Source: Corynebacterium sp. p3-SID1241
Lineage (GTDB): Bacteria > Actinomycetota > Actinomycetes > Mycobacteriales > Mycobacteriaceae
Reading direction: 5' to 3'
Assembly: GCA_025144025.1 (NCBI GenBank)
Contig: JALXWS010000003.1
Span: 62,001-126,000, forward strand
DNA: 64,000 nucleotides
In this document: piece after piece, positions 55,394 to 64,000 of the stretch
Layout: every line of letters begins with the position of its first letter
How positions within the stretch are numbered: position 1 is the stretch's first letter
The notes under the pieces: model-generated
What the model was told of the DNA's origin: nothing
What the model saw: only the letters and a program-made list of their open reading frames with translations
Databases searched by the model: none
Position numbers and translations under genes: made by a program

Positions 55394-58300
55394 TTACTCC
55401 CTCCCCCGGTAGCTCATGAGTGCGGCCAGCTGATCTGGGTCCAGCTCGGTGAGCCAGCCCTCGCCTTCGCCCACCACGGCGCCGGCCAGCTGCGTCTTAC
55501 CGTCCAAGATATCCTGGATGGATTCCTCCAGCGTACCCGCGGTGATCATCTTATACACCTGCACATTGCGGCGCTGGCCAATACGGAAGGCACGGTCCGT
55601 CGCCTGGTTTTCCACCGCCGGATTCCACCAGCGGTCCATGTGCACGACGATAGAGGCGGCCGTCAGGTTCAGACCAGTGCCGCCGGCTTTGAGCGAAAGG
55701 ATCATCGCCGGCGGTCCGTCCTCGGACTGGAAATCTTCCACCATCTGGTCGCGCTTATTCTTGCTTACCCCGCCATGGAGGAAGGGAATCTCCCGGCCAA
55801 GCTGGTTACTAAGGTAGGGCCGCAAGATATCGCCAAAGGCCTTGTACTGGGTAAAGACCAAAAGTCGCTCGCCGGATTCGGTGGCATCATCCACGATGCG
55901 CATGAGCTCTTTGACCTTGCCGGAGCGGTGCTTGCCCTTAAGCGTCACCGGCGAGTTATCGCCTAGGTAATGCGCGGGGTGATTACAAATCTGCTTAATA
56001 CGGGTCAGCGAGGCTAGTACCAGCCCGCGCTTATTTATTCCCGTAGCCTCCTGCAGATCCTTCTTGACCTGGTTGACCAGTGCCTTATATAAGGCGGCCT
56101 GCTCGGTGGTCATGGACACGGTAAGGATTTGCTCGGACTTTTCCGGCAGGTCATCGATGATATTCGGATCCGTCTTTACGCGGCGAAGGATAAACGGCGC
56201 GGTGAGCTGGCGCAGGCGCTCGGACATGTCCTCATCATTATTGCGCTCGATGGCCTTGGCAAAGTGATTACGGAAAAACGAGGCGGTGCCCAATACACCA
56301 GGGTTGCAAAAATCCAGGATGGAGCGCATCTCTGAGAGGCGATTTTCCACCGGGGTACCGGTCAGCGCCACGCGATGCTCCGAGGGCAGGGAGCGCACGG
56401 CCTTGGATGAGCGGGTAGCGGAGTTCTTGATCGCCTGGGCCTCATCGAGGACAACGCGCTGCCAGCCCACCTCGCCCATGTCCTTAAAATCACGACCCAC
56501 AGTGCCGTAGGTGGTGATGACGAGGTCGCTCTCGCCGGCCTCCTTAATAAAGTCCTCGCCACGCGGACGGCTCGAGCCGTGCTGCACCATGACTTTGAAA
56601 TCTGGGACGAAGCGCTGAGCCTCGCGCGCCCAGTTGCCCACCACGGAAGTTGGCGCCACGACGAGCGTGGGCCCGGTCTGCTCGCCGCGGTCCTTTTCCA
56701 CCGCGAGTAGGGACAGTAGTTGGAGGGTTTTGCCGAGCCCCATGTCGTCGGCAAGCACTGCCCCAATGCTGTTGCGCGACATCCAATACAGCCAGTCGAC
56801 GCCACGACGCTGGTACTCGCGCAGCTCCGCCTGCACAGTCGAAGGGATGTCCACGCGCTCTGGGGCGACCTTATCCACCCCGCCGAGCAACGCCGTATGC
56901 CAAGTACTGCCGGTGAACTCGATGGGCTCCTGGGCCATGGACTCCAGCGCCAACTCGCGCAGCTCGGCCACCGTGACCTGCTCGTGCTCCTCGCCGCCCT
57001 CATTAAACTCTTGGCGGCGGCGTTCCACGTCCGCCATCAGGGCTTCCCAGCCTGGCTCTTCTAGTTGCTTGGCCATCTCCGCGGTGGCGGCCAACTGCTC
57101 CAGCTCCTTCTTCTTGCGCGCTATGGCCTTCTCCCGCAGCGCGTCCATATAACCGGAGACTTGCGAGACCACCTGCTTATCGGCCATCACCCACTTGCCG
57201 CGTAGCTGGATGAGACCGGACTTGGAATTGACCAAGTCCTCCATCTCTTCCTCAGTAAGTTCCACATCGCCCACGGACATGCGCCAGTTATAGTCCACCA
57301 GCTTATTCATGCCGATGTGCTTCTTAGTGGCGGCCTCGGCCGGATCGCGGGCCTCATGGGTCTCCAACTTGGCCTTGGTCTCCATCTGAGCCCAAGCCTT
57401 GGGCAACATGACGGTCACGCCATTGGACTTGAGCTTATCCACCTCGTGGGTAATAAAGTGGGTGAGCTGGTGGGTCTCAAGGTAGACGTCCCAGTCGCCG
57501 TCGCCAGCCTGCGGCAGCTGCGCGGTCTCCCCCAGCGTGGGTGCGATGCGCACGGCCTTGCGGTGAGATTCCCTCAGCTTTTCGACGCTCGCCCTATCCA
57601 AACTCTGCGCCGACACCGGCCGCGGAGAATCCGTGCCTGAGCGCACCCGCACGCGCACGGGCCACTTCGCCTCGTCCGGGTCTTCCTCCAGTGGCTCCTC
57701 CACGATATAAACCAGCTGAAGTTCTACCTCATAAATCGAGTTTTTCCACTCGTTGAGCCCACGCAGCAGCTGTGCCCGGCCACGGAGAATCGGCCGGGTA
57801 TCCAAAAGAGCACGCGCGAATTCGTGCCATGGCATCGGCCGCGGTGCCTCCGCCACGGGCCGCAGCTCGCGGAAGGCAATCCAATGCGTTAGCTCATCGG
57901 CCATATCATCCGAAAGAGCCCGGTTATTTACGTGCAAGATCCCCGGCGCGGCGGCCATCATCTCCGCGAGCCATCCGCGCTCGCCTAAACCCGAGGCCAG
58001 CTGCCACATAGGGAACCATTCATTGGCCTGGTACGCCAAGCGGAAAGTCACGCGCCCAGCGCGGACGAATTTGCACAAGCCACCGTAGGCTTGCAATAAC
58101 CACTGCAGGTCAGGGGCGATAGTGGCTGGCGGTTTATGGTTGAGGTGTTCCATCTGCGCGAGGGCCGCGACGGCCTCCTCTGGGCCGAACATCGCCATCG
58201 GCACCATCAAGGAAACATCCTTGCCCTTCGGCGTACGCAAGGAAACCCGCGCCCGATTGCGGAAGGACTTTTTCCCCAAGATGGCCTCCACCGCTGGTGG

Positions 58301-58417
58301 AAATGTGCCCTCCGGCACGGCATTGGGCATAACAATCTTGTGCCCTTCTACCTGTTCAATCCATAGACCAAGCCCCGTTACGGGCAGCCACAGTCCATGC
58401 ACAAGGTAAGAAGCCAT
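55394..58417 (-). CDS. SNF2-family DEAD/DEAH helicase
   Basis: A 1007-residue ATP-dependent DNA translocase. An N-terminal bacterial SNF2 region (about residues 1-480) precedes the two RecA lobes. Walker A is DDMGLGKTLQLL (about 552-563), motif II is VVLDEAQAIKN (about 655-665), and motif VI is ATDRAFRIGQRRNVQVYK near 955. The ATG at 58415-58417 (MASYLVHG) was chosen over one four codons upstream. It heads the operon with the SWIM and SbcD/SbcC-like genes. Confidence 0.92.
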   Translation of the reverse strand: MASYLVHGLWLPVTGLGLWIEQVEGHKIVMPNAVPEGTFPPAVEAILGKKSFRNRARVSLRTPKGKDVSLMVPMAMFGPEEAVAALAQMEHLNHKPPATIAPDLQWLLQAYGGLCKFVRAGRVTFRLAYQANEWFPMWQLASGLGERGWLAEMMAAAPGILHVNNRALSDDMADELTHWIAFRELRPVAEAPRPMPWHEFARALLDTRPILRGRAQLLRGLNEWKNSIYEVELQLVYIVEEPLEEDPDEAKWPVRVRVRSGTDSPRPVSAQSLDRASVEKLRESHRKAVRIAPTLGETAQLPQAGDGDWDVYLETHQLTHFITHEVDKLKSNGVTVMLPKAWAQMETKAKLETHEARDPAEAATKKHIGMNKLVDYNWRMSVGDVELTEEEMEDLVNSKSGLIQLRGKWVMADKQVVSQVSGYMDALREKAIARKKKELEQLAATAEMAKQLEEPGWEALMADVERRRQEFNEGGEEHEQVTVAELRELALESMAQEPIEFTGSTWHTALLGGVDKVAPERVDIPSTVQAELREYQRRGVDWLYWMSRNSIGAVLADDMGLGKTLQLLSLLAVEKDRGEQTGPTLVVAPTSVVGNWAREAQRFVPDFKVMVQHGSSRPRGEDFIKEAGESDLVITTYGTVGRDFKDMGEVGWQRVVLDEAQAIKNSATRSSKAVRSLPSEHRVALTGTPVENRLSEMRSILDFCNPGVLGTASFFRNHFAKAIERNNDEDMSERLRQLTAPFILRRVKTDPNIIDDLPEKSEQILTVSMTTEQAALYKALVNQVKKDLQEATGINKRGLVLASLTRIKQICNHPAHYLGDNSPVTLKGKHRSGKVKELMRIVDDATESGERLLVFTQYKAFGDILRPYLSNQLGREIPFLHGGVSKNKRDQMVEDFQSEDGPPAMILSLKAGGTGLNLTAASIVVHMDRWWNPAVENQATDRAFRIGQRRNVQVYKMITAGTLEESIQDILDGKTQLAGAVVGEGEGWLTELDPDQLAALMSYRGRE

Positions 58418-58597
58418 AGCCGCCAGCATAGCAGCCCATTTGATTTTGTTACACGCTCGTTATGTTCCACCCTTTTCCCAGTTGAATGATAGAAAATCCA
58501 AACGGAGACATGCGCCACACCTGCATTTTCGCTTGGGTTAACCTTGTGACCTCGTTAACGTAAGAATGTCCTTTACAAAATCTACAAGGAGTAAAAC

Positions 58598-60163
58598 GTG
58601 CAAGAATCAACTTGGTACGTCATTGCGATGATCATTTATCTCTTCGCAATGGCAGCCATTGGCTACTGGAGCTACAAACAAACCGACAAATATGACGATT
58701 ATGTTTTGGGCGGCCGTGGCCTGCACCCATTCGTAGCGGCTCTCTCCGCAGGCGCCTCTGACATGTCCGGCTGGCTACTCATGGGCCTGCCGGGCGCGCT
58801 TTTCCTCTCGGGCATGTCCGAGCTGTGGATGGCCATCGGCCTGCTCGTCGGCTGCTGGGCAAACTGGAAGTGGGTGGCACCGCGCCTGCGCTCCTACTCG
58901 GAGATTGCGGCCAACTCCATTACCGTGCCGTCCTTCTTTGAAAACCGCCTGCACGATAAGTCCCGTCTGCTGCGCATTATTTCCGCGGCTATTATTATCT
59001 TCTTCTTTACCTTCTACGTCTCCTCCGGCATGGTCTCTGGTGGCCGCTACTTCGAGTCCACCTTCGGTGGTGACTACCTCACCGGCATGCTGGTTATTGC
59101 GGCCGTGACCATTTTCTACACCTTCGTCGGTGGCTTCTTGGCGGTGTCCTACACGGACGTCGTCCAGGGCGTGCTCATGTTCGTCGCCCTGATGATTGTG
59201 CCGATCATGGCAATCGTCTCTCTTAGCGATCCCGCTTCTATCTTCTCTTTCGCCGACAATAACGCCTACGGCACCGATGGCATCGTCGAAAACGACAACT
59301 ATTTTTCCATGTTCGCGGGCGTTTCCGCCGGCGTTATCATCGGCAACCTTGCCTGGGGTTTGGGCTACTTTGGCCAGCCGCACATCATCGTGCGTTTCAT
59401 GGCGCTGCGCAAGCCTTCCGACGCCCGCCAGGGCCGCTTTTACGGCGTGACTTGGATGGGCCTATCCGTCATCGGCGCCATCTTCGTCGCCCTATCCGGC
59501 ACCGTTTTTTTCACACAGACCGGCCACAGCATCACCGACCAGGAAAACTTCGAAACCATCTTCCTGGATATGGCGCAGGCCATGATGCACCCACTGCCCG
59601 CAGGCTTCATTCTGACCGCGGTTCTGGCCGCCATTATGTCCACCATGTCGTCCCAGATGCTCGTCGTCTCTACTTCCCTCATCGAGGACCTCTTCCTCAT
59701 CTTTGCCAAAAAGAAGCCAGGCGAGCAGGTCCTCATTAACCTCTCCCGCACCGCCATCGTCGCCATCGCGGTCATTGCCGCCCTGCTGGCAATCAACCCA
59801 TCTGACTCCATTTTGGGTCTGGTTGGCTTCGCTTGGGCAGGCTTCGGTTCTGCCTTCGGCCCGATCATCTTGCTCTCCTTGTACTGGAAGCGTCTCAACT
59901 CCACCGGCGCAATTGCCGGCATGCTTACCGGTGCCATCGTTGCTATTGGCTGGGGCATGTCCCCGCTTTCCGACGTCCTCTACGAAATCGTCCCAGGCTT
60001 CTTCCTGGCCCTCATCGTGGCGGTTGTTGTCTCCAAGCTCACCAAGGAGCCTAAGCCAGAGGTTGTGGCCGAATTCGAAGAGTCCACCAAGCTGGCCAAG
60101 CTCGTGGAAAATGACTCCAACCTCGACTTCGAGGAAGCAGCAGAGAAGGTCACCGATAAATAG
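58598..60163 (+). CDS. putP: sodium/proline symporter
   Basis: A 521-residue SSS-family transporter with about 13 transmembrane segments that takes up proline with Na+. Family signatures are GRGLHPFVAALSAGASDMSGW (broken here as LSAGASDMSGWLLMG, about residues 49-63), GGFLAVSYTDVVQG and FGQPHIIVRFMALR. AAGGAG lies eight bases before the ATG. It supports osmoprotection or proline use. The helicase is divergent across a 180-base gap that should hold its promoter. Confidence 0.93.
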   Translation: MQESTWYVIAMIIYLFAMAAIGYWSYKQTDKYDDYVLGGRGLHPFVAALSAGASDMSGWLLMGLPGALFLSGMSELWMAIGLLVGCWANWKWVAPRLRSYSEIAANSITVPSFFENRLHDKSRLLRIISAAIIIFFFTFYVSSGMVSGGRYFESTFGGDYLTGMLVIAAVTIFYTFVGGFLAVSYTDVVQGVLMFVALMIVPIMAIVSLSDPASIFSFADNNAYGTDGIVENDNYFSMFAGVSAGVIIGNLAWGLGYFGQPHIIVRFMALRKPSDARQGRFYGVTWMGLSVIGAIFVALSGTVFFTQTGHSITDQENFETIFLDMAQAMMHPLPAGFILTAVLAAIMSTMSSQMLVVSTSLIEDLFLIFAKKKPGEQVLINLSRTAIVAIAVIAALLAINPSDSILGLVGFAWAGFGSAFGPIILLSLYWKRLNSTGAIAGMLTGAIVAIGWGMSPLSDVLYEIVPGFFLALIVAVVVSKLTKEPKPEVVAEFEESTKLAKLVENDSNLDFEEAAEKVTDK

Positions 60164-60200
60164 TCGGAACCAACCTGCGGTCCGCACAGTCCAATAGGAC

Positions 60201-60779
60201 ATGAAGTCCTATTACCTGGCCGCGCTATCATGCATTACCGTTCTCATCGGCGCATGGTATGCGTGGCCTTTTCCGCGTTTTGATGTTGCCACCCTCCCAG
60301 CCCGGCCGGAGGCCACCGGCTACAACCGCGAAGACTTCGGCATTTGGCAGCCCCACGGTGCCTGCACCACGCGCGAGGTCATTCTAGAAAGCCAGGCCAG
60401 CGATCCTCTCGAAAACTGCCATGCCCACTCCGGCACTGTCTACGACCCATATAGTGGCACCCCTATTCCTGCTACCTCCCCTATTGAGATCGACCACATC
60501 TTTCCCCTCTCCGCGGCCTATGACATGGGTGCGTCCGAGTGGGATCGCGAAACCAAGGTCCGCTTTGGCAACGATCCGCTCAATCTCGTAGCCACCAGCC
60601 GTGAGCTCAACCAAGAAAAGTCAGATTCTCTCCCTGCGGAATGGCTTCCTCCGGCCAACCGTTGCGACTACTCGCGCCGCCTCGCCGACATCGCCGGCAA
60701 GTACTCCCTTCCCCTACCCTCCAAGGATGTACACGCGATGCAAAGGCAATGTCGGTTAGCCCTCCTGACTGGAAATTGA
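60201..60779 (+). CDS. secreted HNH-family endonuclease
   Basis: A 192-residue protein with an N-terminal signal or anchor (about residues 4-24, YLAALSCITVLIGAWYAWP). The catalytic core has SPIEIDHIFPLSAAYDMGA (Asp-His) and FGNDPLNLVATSRELNQEK (Asn and His-like positions), followed by LPPANRCDYSRR. The pattern IDH-x-P and ND-x-LNL fits the GmrSD/DUF1524-like HNH group. It is exported, so it may degrade DNA outside the cell. It stands 37 bases after putP. Confidence 0.82.
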   Translation: MKSYYLAALSCITVLIGAWYAWPFPRFDVATLPARPEATGYNREDFGIWQPHGACTTREVILESQASDPLENCHAHSGTVYDPYSGTPIPATSPIEIDHIFPLSAAYDMGASEWDRETKVRFGNDPLNLVATSRELNQEKSDSLPAEWLPPANRCDYSRRLADIAGKYSLPLPSKDVHAMQRQCRLALLTGN

Positions 60780-60823
60780 TTAGGGTTGACGTGGCAACTT
60801 TCCGCGATTGAAGGGTTCTTTCA

Positions 60824-61273
60824 ATGACTTCTTTCCTTGTATTCCTCCACGTGGCTGCGGCCATCCTCTTGATTGGCCCGGTGTGTGTATCCACTTCCTC
60901 CTACCAGACCCAAATGGCGAAGGCAGCACAAGGTGACCAAGCAGCCCTTGGCTCCGCCCGCGTTCTACACAACATCACCAATACCTACGGCTACATCTCC
61001 GCCATCGTGCCCATCCTGGGACTCGGCGTATTCCTTTCCGATATTGACGCCTACAAGTCCGCGGTCAATTTCCACATCGCTATCCTCGTGGCCATCATCG
61101 CGTGGTGCCTGTTGTTCTTCGTGATTCTGCCGAAGCAGAAGAAGTCCTTGACAGCTCTAGAATCCAACTCCACCTTTGACTATGCAGCTGCTAAGAAGCC
61201 GCTGTCCGCATTCGGCGGCGTGTTCAACCTGCTGTGGATTGTCTGCCTTATCTTGATGTACGTCAACTTCTAA
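60824..61273 (+). CDS. DUF2269-like membrane protein
   Basis: A 149-residue protein with four transmembrane helices (about residues 3-22, 52-72, 82-104 and 128-147). FLHVAAAILLIGPVCVS near the N-terminus has the His typical of the DUF2269 family. The function is unknown. It follows the secreted nuclease gene by 44 bases. Confidence 0.75.
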   Translation: MTSFLVFLHVAAAILLIGPVCVSTSSYQTQMAKAAQGDQAALGSARVLHNITNTYGYISAIVPILGLGVFLSDIDAYKSAVNFHIAILVAIIAWCLLFFVILPKQKKSLTALESNSTFDYAAAKKPLSAFGGVFNLLWIVCLILMYVNF

Positions 61274-61293
61274 GTGGCCTTCTAAGAAGCCAT

Positions 61294-62520
61294 TTATTCT
61301 TCTGGGGCAGTGTCTTCACTGTCCCTTTTCTCGTTTTTGAGCTCCTCCTTCAACTTTTGTGCATCTTCGTGCGCATTTTCTCGACGCCGACGCGTCGCCT
61401 GCGCCACCGTCTGTGCCCACCGTCGGTTCTTCGGTGTAAGCGGACCGCTAGCCTCGTCATAGACCCAAGTGGAATCCTCAAAGAGCCAGACGACGTCCCC
61501 GCTAACCGGGTCCTTAATATAGAAGGCTCGGCCATCGGTCTTTATGTTGTGGTGGTGTTGACAAAGGCAGGTCAAATTTGCTCCAGAGGTAGGACCCCCT
61601 TCGGCGAAATCGTGCCGGTGGTCCATCTGGGAAGCCATCGCCGGCCTCGTACAGCCGGGCCACCGGCAAGTTCCATCGAGCCCCTCAACAAAGGCACGGA
61701 TATGCGGCGGAGTTACATAGTTTCCGCTTTCATCCTCCGCTGCTGCATCCATGTCGCGCACGGTCGTGGCCCGCGATTGCATTTCATCGGCTACATCCGG
61801 TGAAACCCACCCTAGATTTTGCACAAAGGCGGGAGCATCCGGCAGATCGCAGCGGTACATATTGAGCACCACCTTCGCTTTGGCTTCGGCCTCTCCGGTG
61901 AGCAACTCGACCGCCGCCTGCGCCAAGGAAATGTCCTTCTCCGCGGCCACACCGCGGATATTTCGATCAATGATCTCGGCAGTTTCTAAGCCGACATCGA
62001 GACAAACTGCGGCCCACTCCCCGCCCGTGGGCTCGAGGCGATAAGTCTCTTTGCGCCGCGGATCGCGCGCGGCGATGGTCGGATCAAGGCGGACAATGAG
62101 CTCCCGCAGCTTTCGCCGCAGGTTGCGGTGGGACGGCAATTTTTGGTTGGGGCGTTTAGGGGTGAGGTAGGTGGTTAATTCGGCGTCGATAAGCAAGCGC
62201 TGTTCGGCGTTAATCTCTCCCAGCTTTGAGAGGGTCTGGTCGATAGTAATCAAGCGGTCTAAATCTAAATGGTAAAGCTCTTCCTGCCGGGATTTAAGGC
62301 GCGGCAACTCCTTTAATCGCTCAAAGGCGAAGATGATATTTCTAATTCGCGATTGCCGTGCCCCAGTAAGATCCGACAGTGATTGGCTAATTATTTCGAT
62401 ATCGTCATCCGGGTCTGGATGCACGCGCTTCCATAGGAGGTATTCAGCCTTGCGGATGTCTGTAGCTGCTTGTGAGGTGGAATTTTCTGGATTGGTATTG
62501 GCAAAATAGGGCGCATTCAT
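61294..62520 (-). CDS. DUF222/13E12-type HNH endonuclease protein
   Basis: A 408-residue protein of the actinobacterial DUF222-HNH group. A helical N-terminal domain (about 1-260) precedes the HNH motif CRWPGCTRPAMASQMDHR, HDFAEGGPTSGANLTCLC and QHHHNIKTDG (about residues 285-335), with the zinc Cys pairs and the HNH His/Asn. Many copies of such proteins occur in corynebacteria and mycobacteria and are often linked to mobile sequences. It stands alone here. Confidence 0.88.
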   Translation of the reverse strand: MNAPYFANTNPENSTSQAATDIRKAEYLLWKRVHPDPDDDIEIISQSLSDLTGARQSRIRNIIFAFERLKELPRLKSRQEELYHLDLDRLITIDQTLSKLGEINAEQRLLIDAELTTYLTPKRPNQKLPSHRNLRRKLRELIVRLDPTIAARDPRRKETYRLEPTGGEWAAVCLDVGLETAEIIDRNIRGVAAEKDISLAQAAVELLTGEAEAKAKVVLNMYRCDLPDAPAFVQNLGWVSPDVADEMQSRATTVRDMDAAAEDESGNYVTPPHIRAFVEGLDGTCRWPGCTRPAMASQMDHRHDFAEGGPTSGANLTCLCQHHHNIKTDGRAFYIKDPVSGDVVWLFEDSTWVYDEASGPLTPKNRRWAQTVAQATRRRRENAHEDAQKLKEELKNEKRDSEDTAPEE

Positions 62521-62630
62521 GGACTTCCCCCGCAGAAGTTTCTCTAGAACATGTTTGCGCTTTTAGTATACAAAATGCCTCCGACACCCTACCCCCGTTT
62601 ATAGTAAAACCGCAGGTCAAAAGGTACGAA

Positions 62631-62656
62631 AAAATGGACCTCCGAAGAGGCCCATT
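62631..62656 (-). terminator. Rho-independent terminator of the DEAD-box helicase gene
   Basis: A 10-bp stem with one wobble pair (AATGGACCTC at 62633-62642 and GAGGCCCATT at 62647-62656) around a CGAA loop lies 13 bases past the stop. On the minus strand the sequence TTTTTTCG follows. Confidence 0.9.
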
Positions 62657-62668
62657 GAGTCGAAAATG

Positions 62669-64000
62669 CTAGTCGCGCCAGCGTCCACCGCGCTTGCGTC
62701 CGCCGCCGTGGTCACGGCGTGGCGGGCGTCCGGTGTCCTTTTTAATCTTGATCAGCTGGCCGGAAATGCGGGTATCTTTCAGGCGATCCAGCACTGCCGG
62801 GTCAAGGTTCTTTGGCAGGTCAACCAGAGTATGGCCTACCGCGATGGTGATACGGCCAAAGTCCTTGGCAGACAGGCCACCCTCGTTGGCAATAGCACCC
62901 ACGATGGCTCCCGGGCGCACATTTTGCCGCTTGCCGACGTCCAACCGGTACGTTTCAAAATCTCCGTCCGGCCGCTTAGGACCACGGCCCTTGCCGCCGC
63001 CCTTGAAATCGCGCTTGCGATCGTCGCGGCGGTCGCGGTCGCGCTTCGGCTTGGGAAGCGGCTTGTCTTCCATTAGGAAGTTCTTTCCGCCTTGAAGCAT
63101 GACAGCGAGGGCTGCGGCAATGTCATCCATGGCCGCGTTATTGTCCTCGGAGTACTTGCGCACCAAGGTACGGAAGAAATCCGCCTGCTTATTGTCCATG
63201 GAGTTGGTAATGGACTGCGCAAACTTTTCCTTGCGCTTTTCGTTAACCTCATCGACGGACGGCAGTTCCATCTCTTCCAAGCGGGCGTTGGTCACACGCT
63301 CGATGGAGCGCAGCATGCGGCGCTCGCGCGGGGTGACGAACAGGATGGCTTCGCCGGAGCGGCCCGCGCGGCCAGTGCGGCCGATGCGGTGCACGTAGGA
63401 CTCGGTATCGTTCGGGATATCGAAATTGACCACGTGGGTGATGCGCTCAACGTCGAGGCCACGGGCGGCGACGTCGGTAGCCACGAGGATGTCTAGGCGG
63501 CCATCCTTGAGCTGATCGACGGTGCGCTCACGCTGCGCCTGCGCAATATCACCGTTGATGGCGGCGGCACTAAAGCCGCGATCACGCAGGGTCTCGGCTA
63601 CCTCTTCAGTCTCATGCTTGGTCCGGCAGAAGACGATGATGGCATCGTAATTGATGACCTCAAGGATGCGGGTGAAGGCATCCATCTTCGCGCGATGCGG
63701 GATGAGGAGGAAGCGCTGGGTGATGTTGTCATTGGTGCGGCGCTCGGACTTCACCGTGACCTCGGCGGGGTTGTCGAGGTACTGCTTAGAGAGGCGCCGG
63801 ATAGCGTTTGGCATGGTGGCCGAGAAAAGCGCCACCTGCTTGCGGTCCGGGGTGTCTTCCAAGATGCGCTCGACGTCTTCTTGGAAGCCCATGTTCAGCA
63901 TCTCATCGGCCTCATCGAGGACGAGGAATTGCAGCTGAGACAGGTCCAGCGAGCCTTTTTCCAAGTGGTCGATGACGCGACCCGGGGTACCCACGATGAC
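62669..64000 (-). CDS. deaD: DEAD-box RNA helicase, C-terminal part (5' end outside window)
   Basis: About 444 residues of a DEAD-box helicase that unwinds structured RNA in ribosome assembly or cold growth. Visible motifs are GTPGRVIDHL, LVLDEADEMLN (DEAD), SATMP, and HRIGRTGRAGR. A DbpA-like RNA-binding domain (RLDVGKRQNVRPGAIVGAIA) and a basic Arg/Gly tail (RPPRRDHGGGRKRGGRW) follow. The frame is open through the window end, so the start is beyond 64000. DeaD/CsdA is the closest match. Confidence 0.92.
   Translation of the reverse strand, partial: VIVGTPGRVIDHLEKGSLDLSQLQFLVLDEADEMLNMGFQEDVERILEDTPDRKQVALFSATMPNAIRRLSKQYLDNPAEVTVKSERRTNDNITQRFLLIPHRAKMDAFTRILEVINYDAIIVFCRTKHETEEVAETLRDRGFSAAAINGDIAQAQRERTVDQLKDGRLDILVATDVAARGLDVERITHVVNFDIPNDTESYVHRIGRTGRAGRSGEAILFVTPRERRMLRSIERVTNARLEEMELPSVDEVNEKRKEKFAQSITNSMDNKQADFFRTLVRKYSEDNNAAMDDIAAALAVMLQGGKNFLMEDKPLPKPKRDRDRRDDRKRDFKGGGKGRGPKRPDGDFETYRLDVGKRQNVRPGAIVGAIANEGGLSAKDFGRITIAVGHTLVDLPKNLDPAVLDRLKDTRISGQLIKIKKDTGRPPRRDHGGGRKRGGRWRD

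Overview
The window is a stretch of a Corynebacterium chromosome. Evidence: the actinobacterial order atpI-wecA-sua5-prmC-prfA-rho, the neighbouring thrB-hom-lysA-argS block, the mismatch nuclease NucS beside DUF2550 and the F1Fo ATP synthase operon, the 13E12/DUF222-type HNH protein, and a CmtR-type cadmium sensor. Gene density is high, most intergenic gaps are short, and many stop/start codons overlap. Species cannot be fixed from the sequence alone.

Layout. 1-4.3 kb: the 3' end of glgB, an LMW-phosphatase/ArsC-like protein, a Cys-less thioredoxin/TPR protein, a thiamine-binding-type protein, a small zinc-ribbon-like protein, nucS and a DUF2550 protein. 4.5-12.6 kb: the complete atp operon on the minus strand (atpB-E-F-H-A-G-D-C), with an AtpI-like gene upstream that is cut off by its own terminator. 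12.6-18.2 kb: wecA, sua5, prmC, prfA and rho, all on the minus strand. 18.5-31.2 kb: a molybdenum/nitrite block that interrupts the usual rho/thrB neighbourhood. It holds an acyl-CoA ligase, moaA-moeA-moaC-mobA, a membrane-anchored three-cupredoxin NirK-like oxidase with two polytopic membrane proteins, a DUF2249 protein, modA, a fused modB-modC, and a three-Cys winged-helix regulator. 31.2-36.7 kb: thrB, hom, lysA, argS. 36.9-39.8 kb: lutABC lactate oxidation. 39.9-41.5 kb: a secreted tripeptidyl-aminopeptidase-like hydrolase, then tRNA-Arg(CCG).

41.65-46.2 kb is an accessory island next to the tRNA. It carries cadD-cmtR, a broken Shedu (DUF4263) anti-phage nuclease gene, a truncated acetyltransferase, a secreted glycine-zipper protein paired with a small membrane protein (bacteriocin/immunity-like in layout only), and a gene-free stretch with an orphan terminator. 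A 17-bp near-perfect inverted repeat encloses the cadD-cmtR-Shedu part.

46.2-49.7 kb: a TipAL-type MerR regulator divergent from a three-gene ABC exporter operon. 49.7-58.4 kb (minus strand): two small proteins, a MarR regulator, an SbcC-like/SbcD-like pair, a SWIM zinc-finger protein and a SNF2 helicase, closely packed as a probable DNA-repair operon. 58.6-64 kb: putP, a secreted HNH nuclease, a small membrane protein, a DUF222-HNH protein and the 3' part of a DEAD-box RNA helicase that runs off the window.

The core is housekeeping (energy, translation termination, aspartate-family amino acids). The molybdenum cofactor, molybdate uptake and NirK genes together suggest nitrate/nitrite respiration or detoxification, although no nitrate reductase is present here. 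The least understood material is the tRNA-Arg island.
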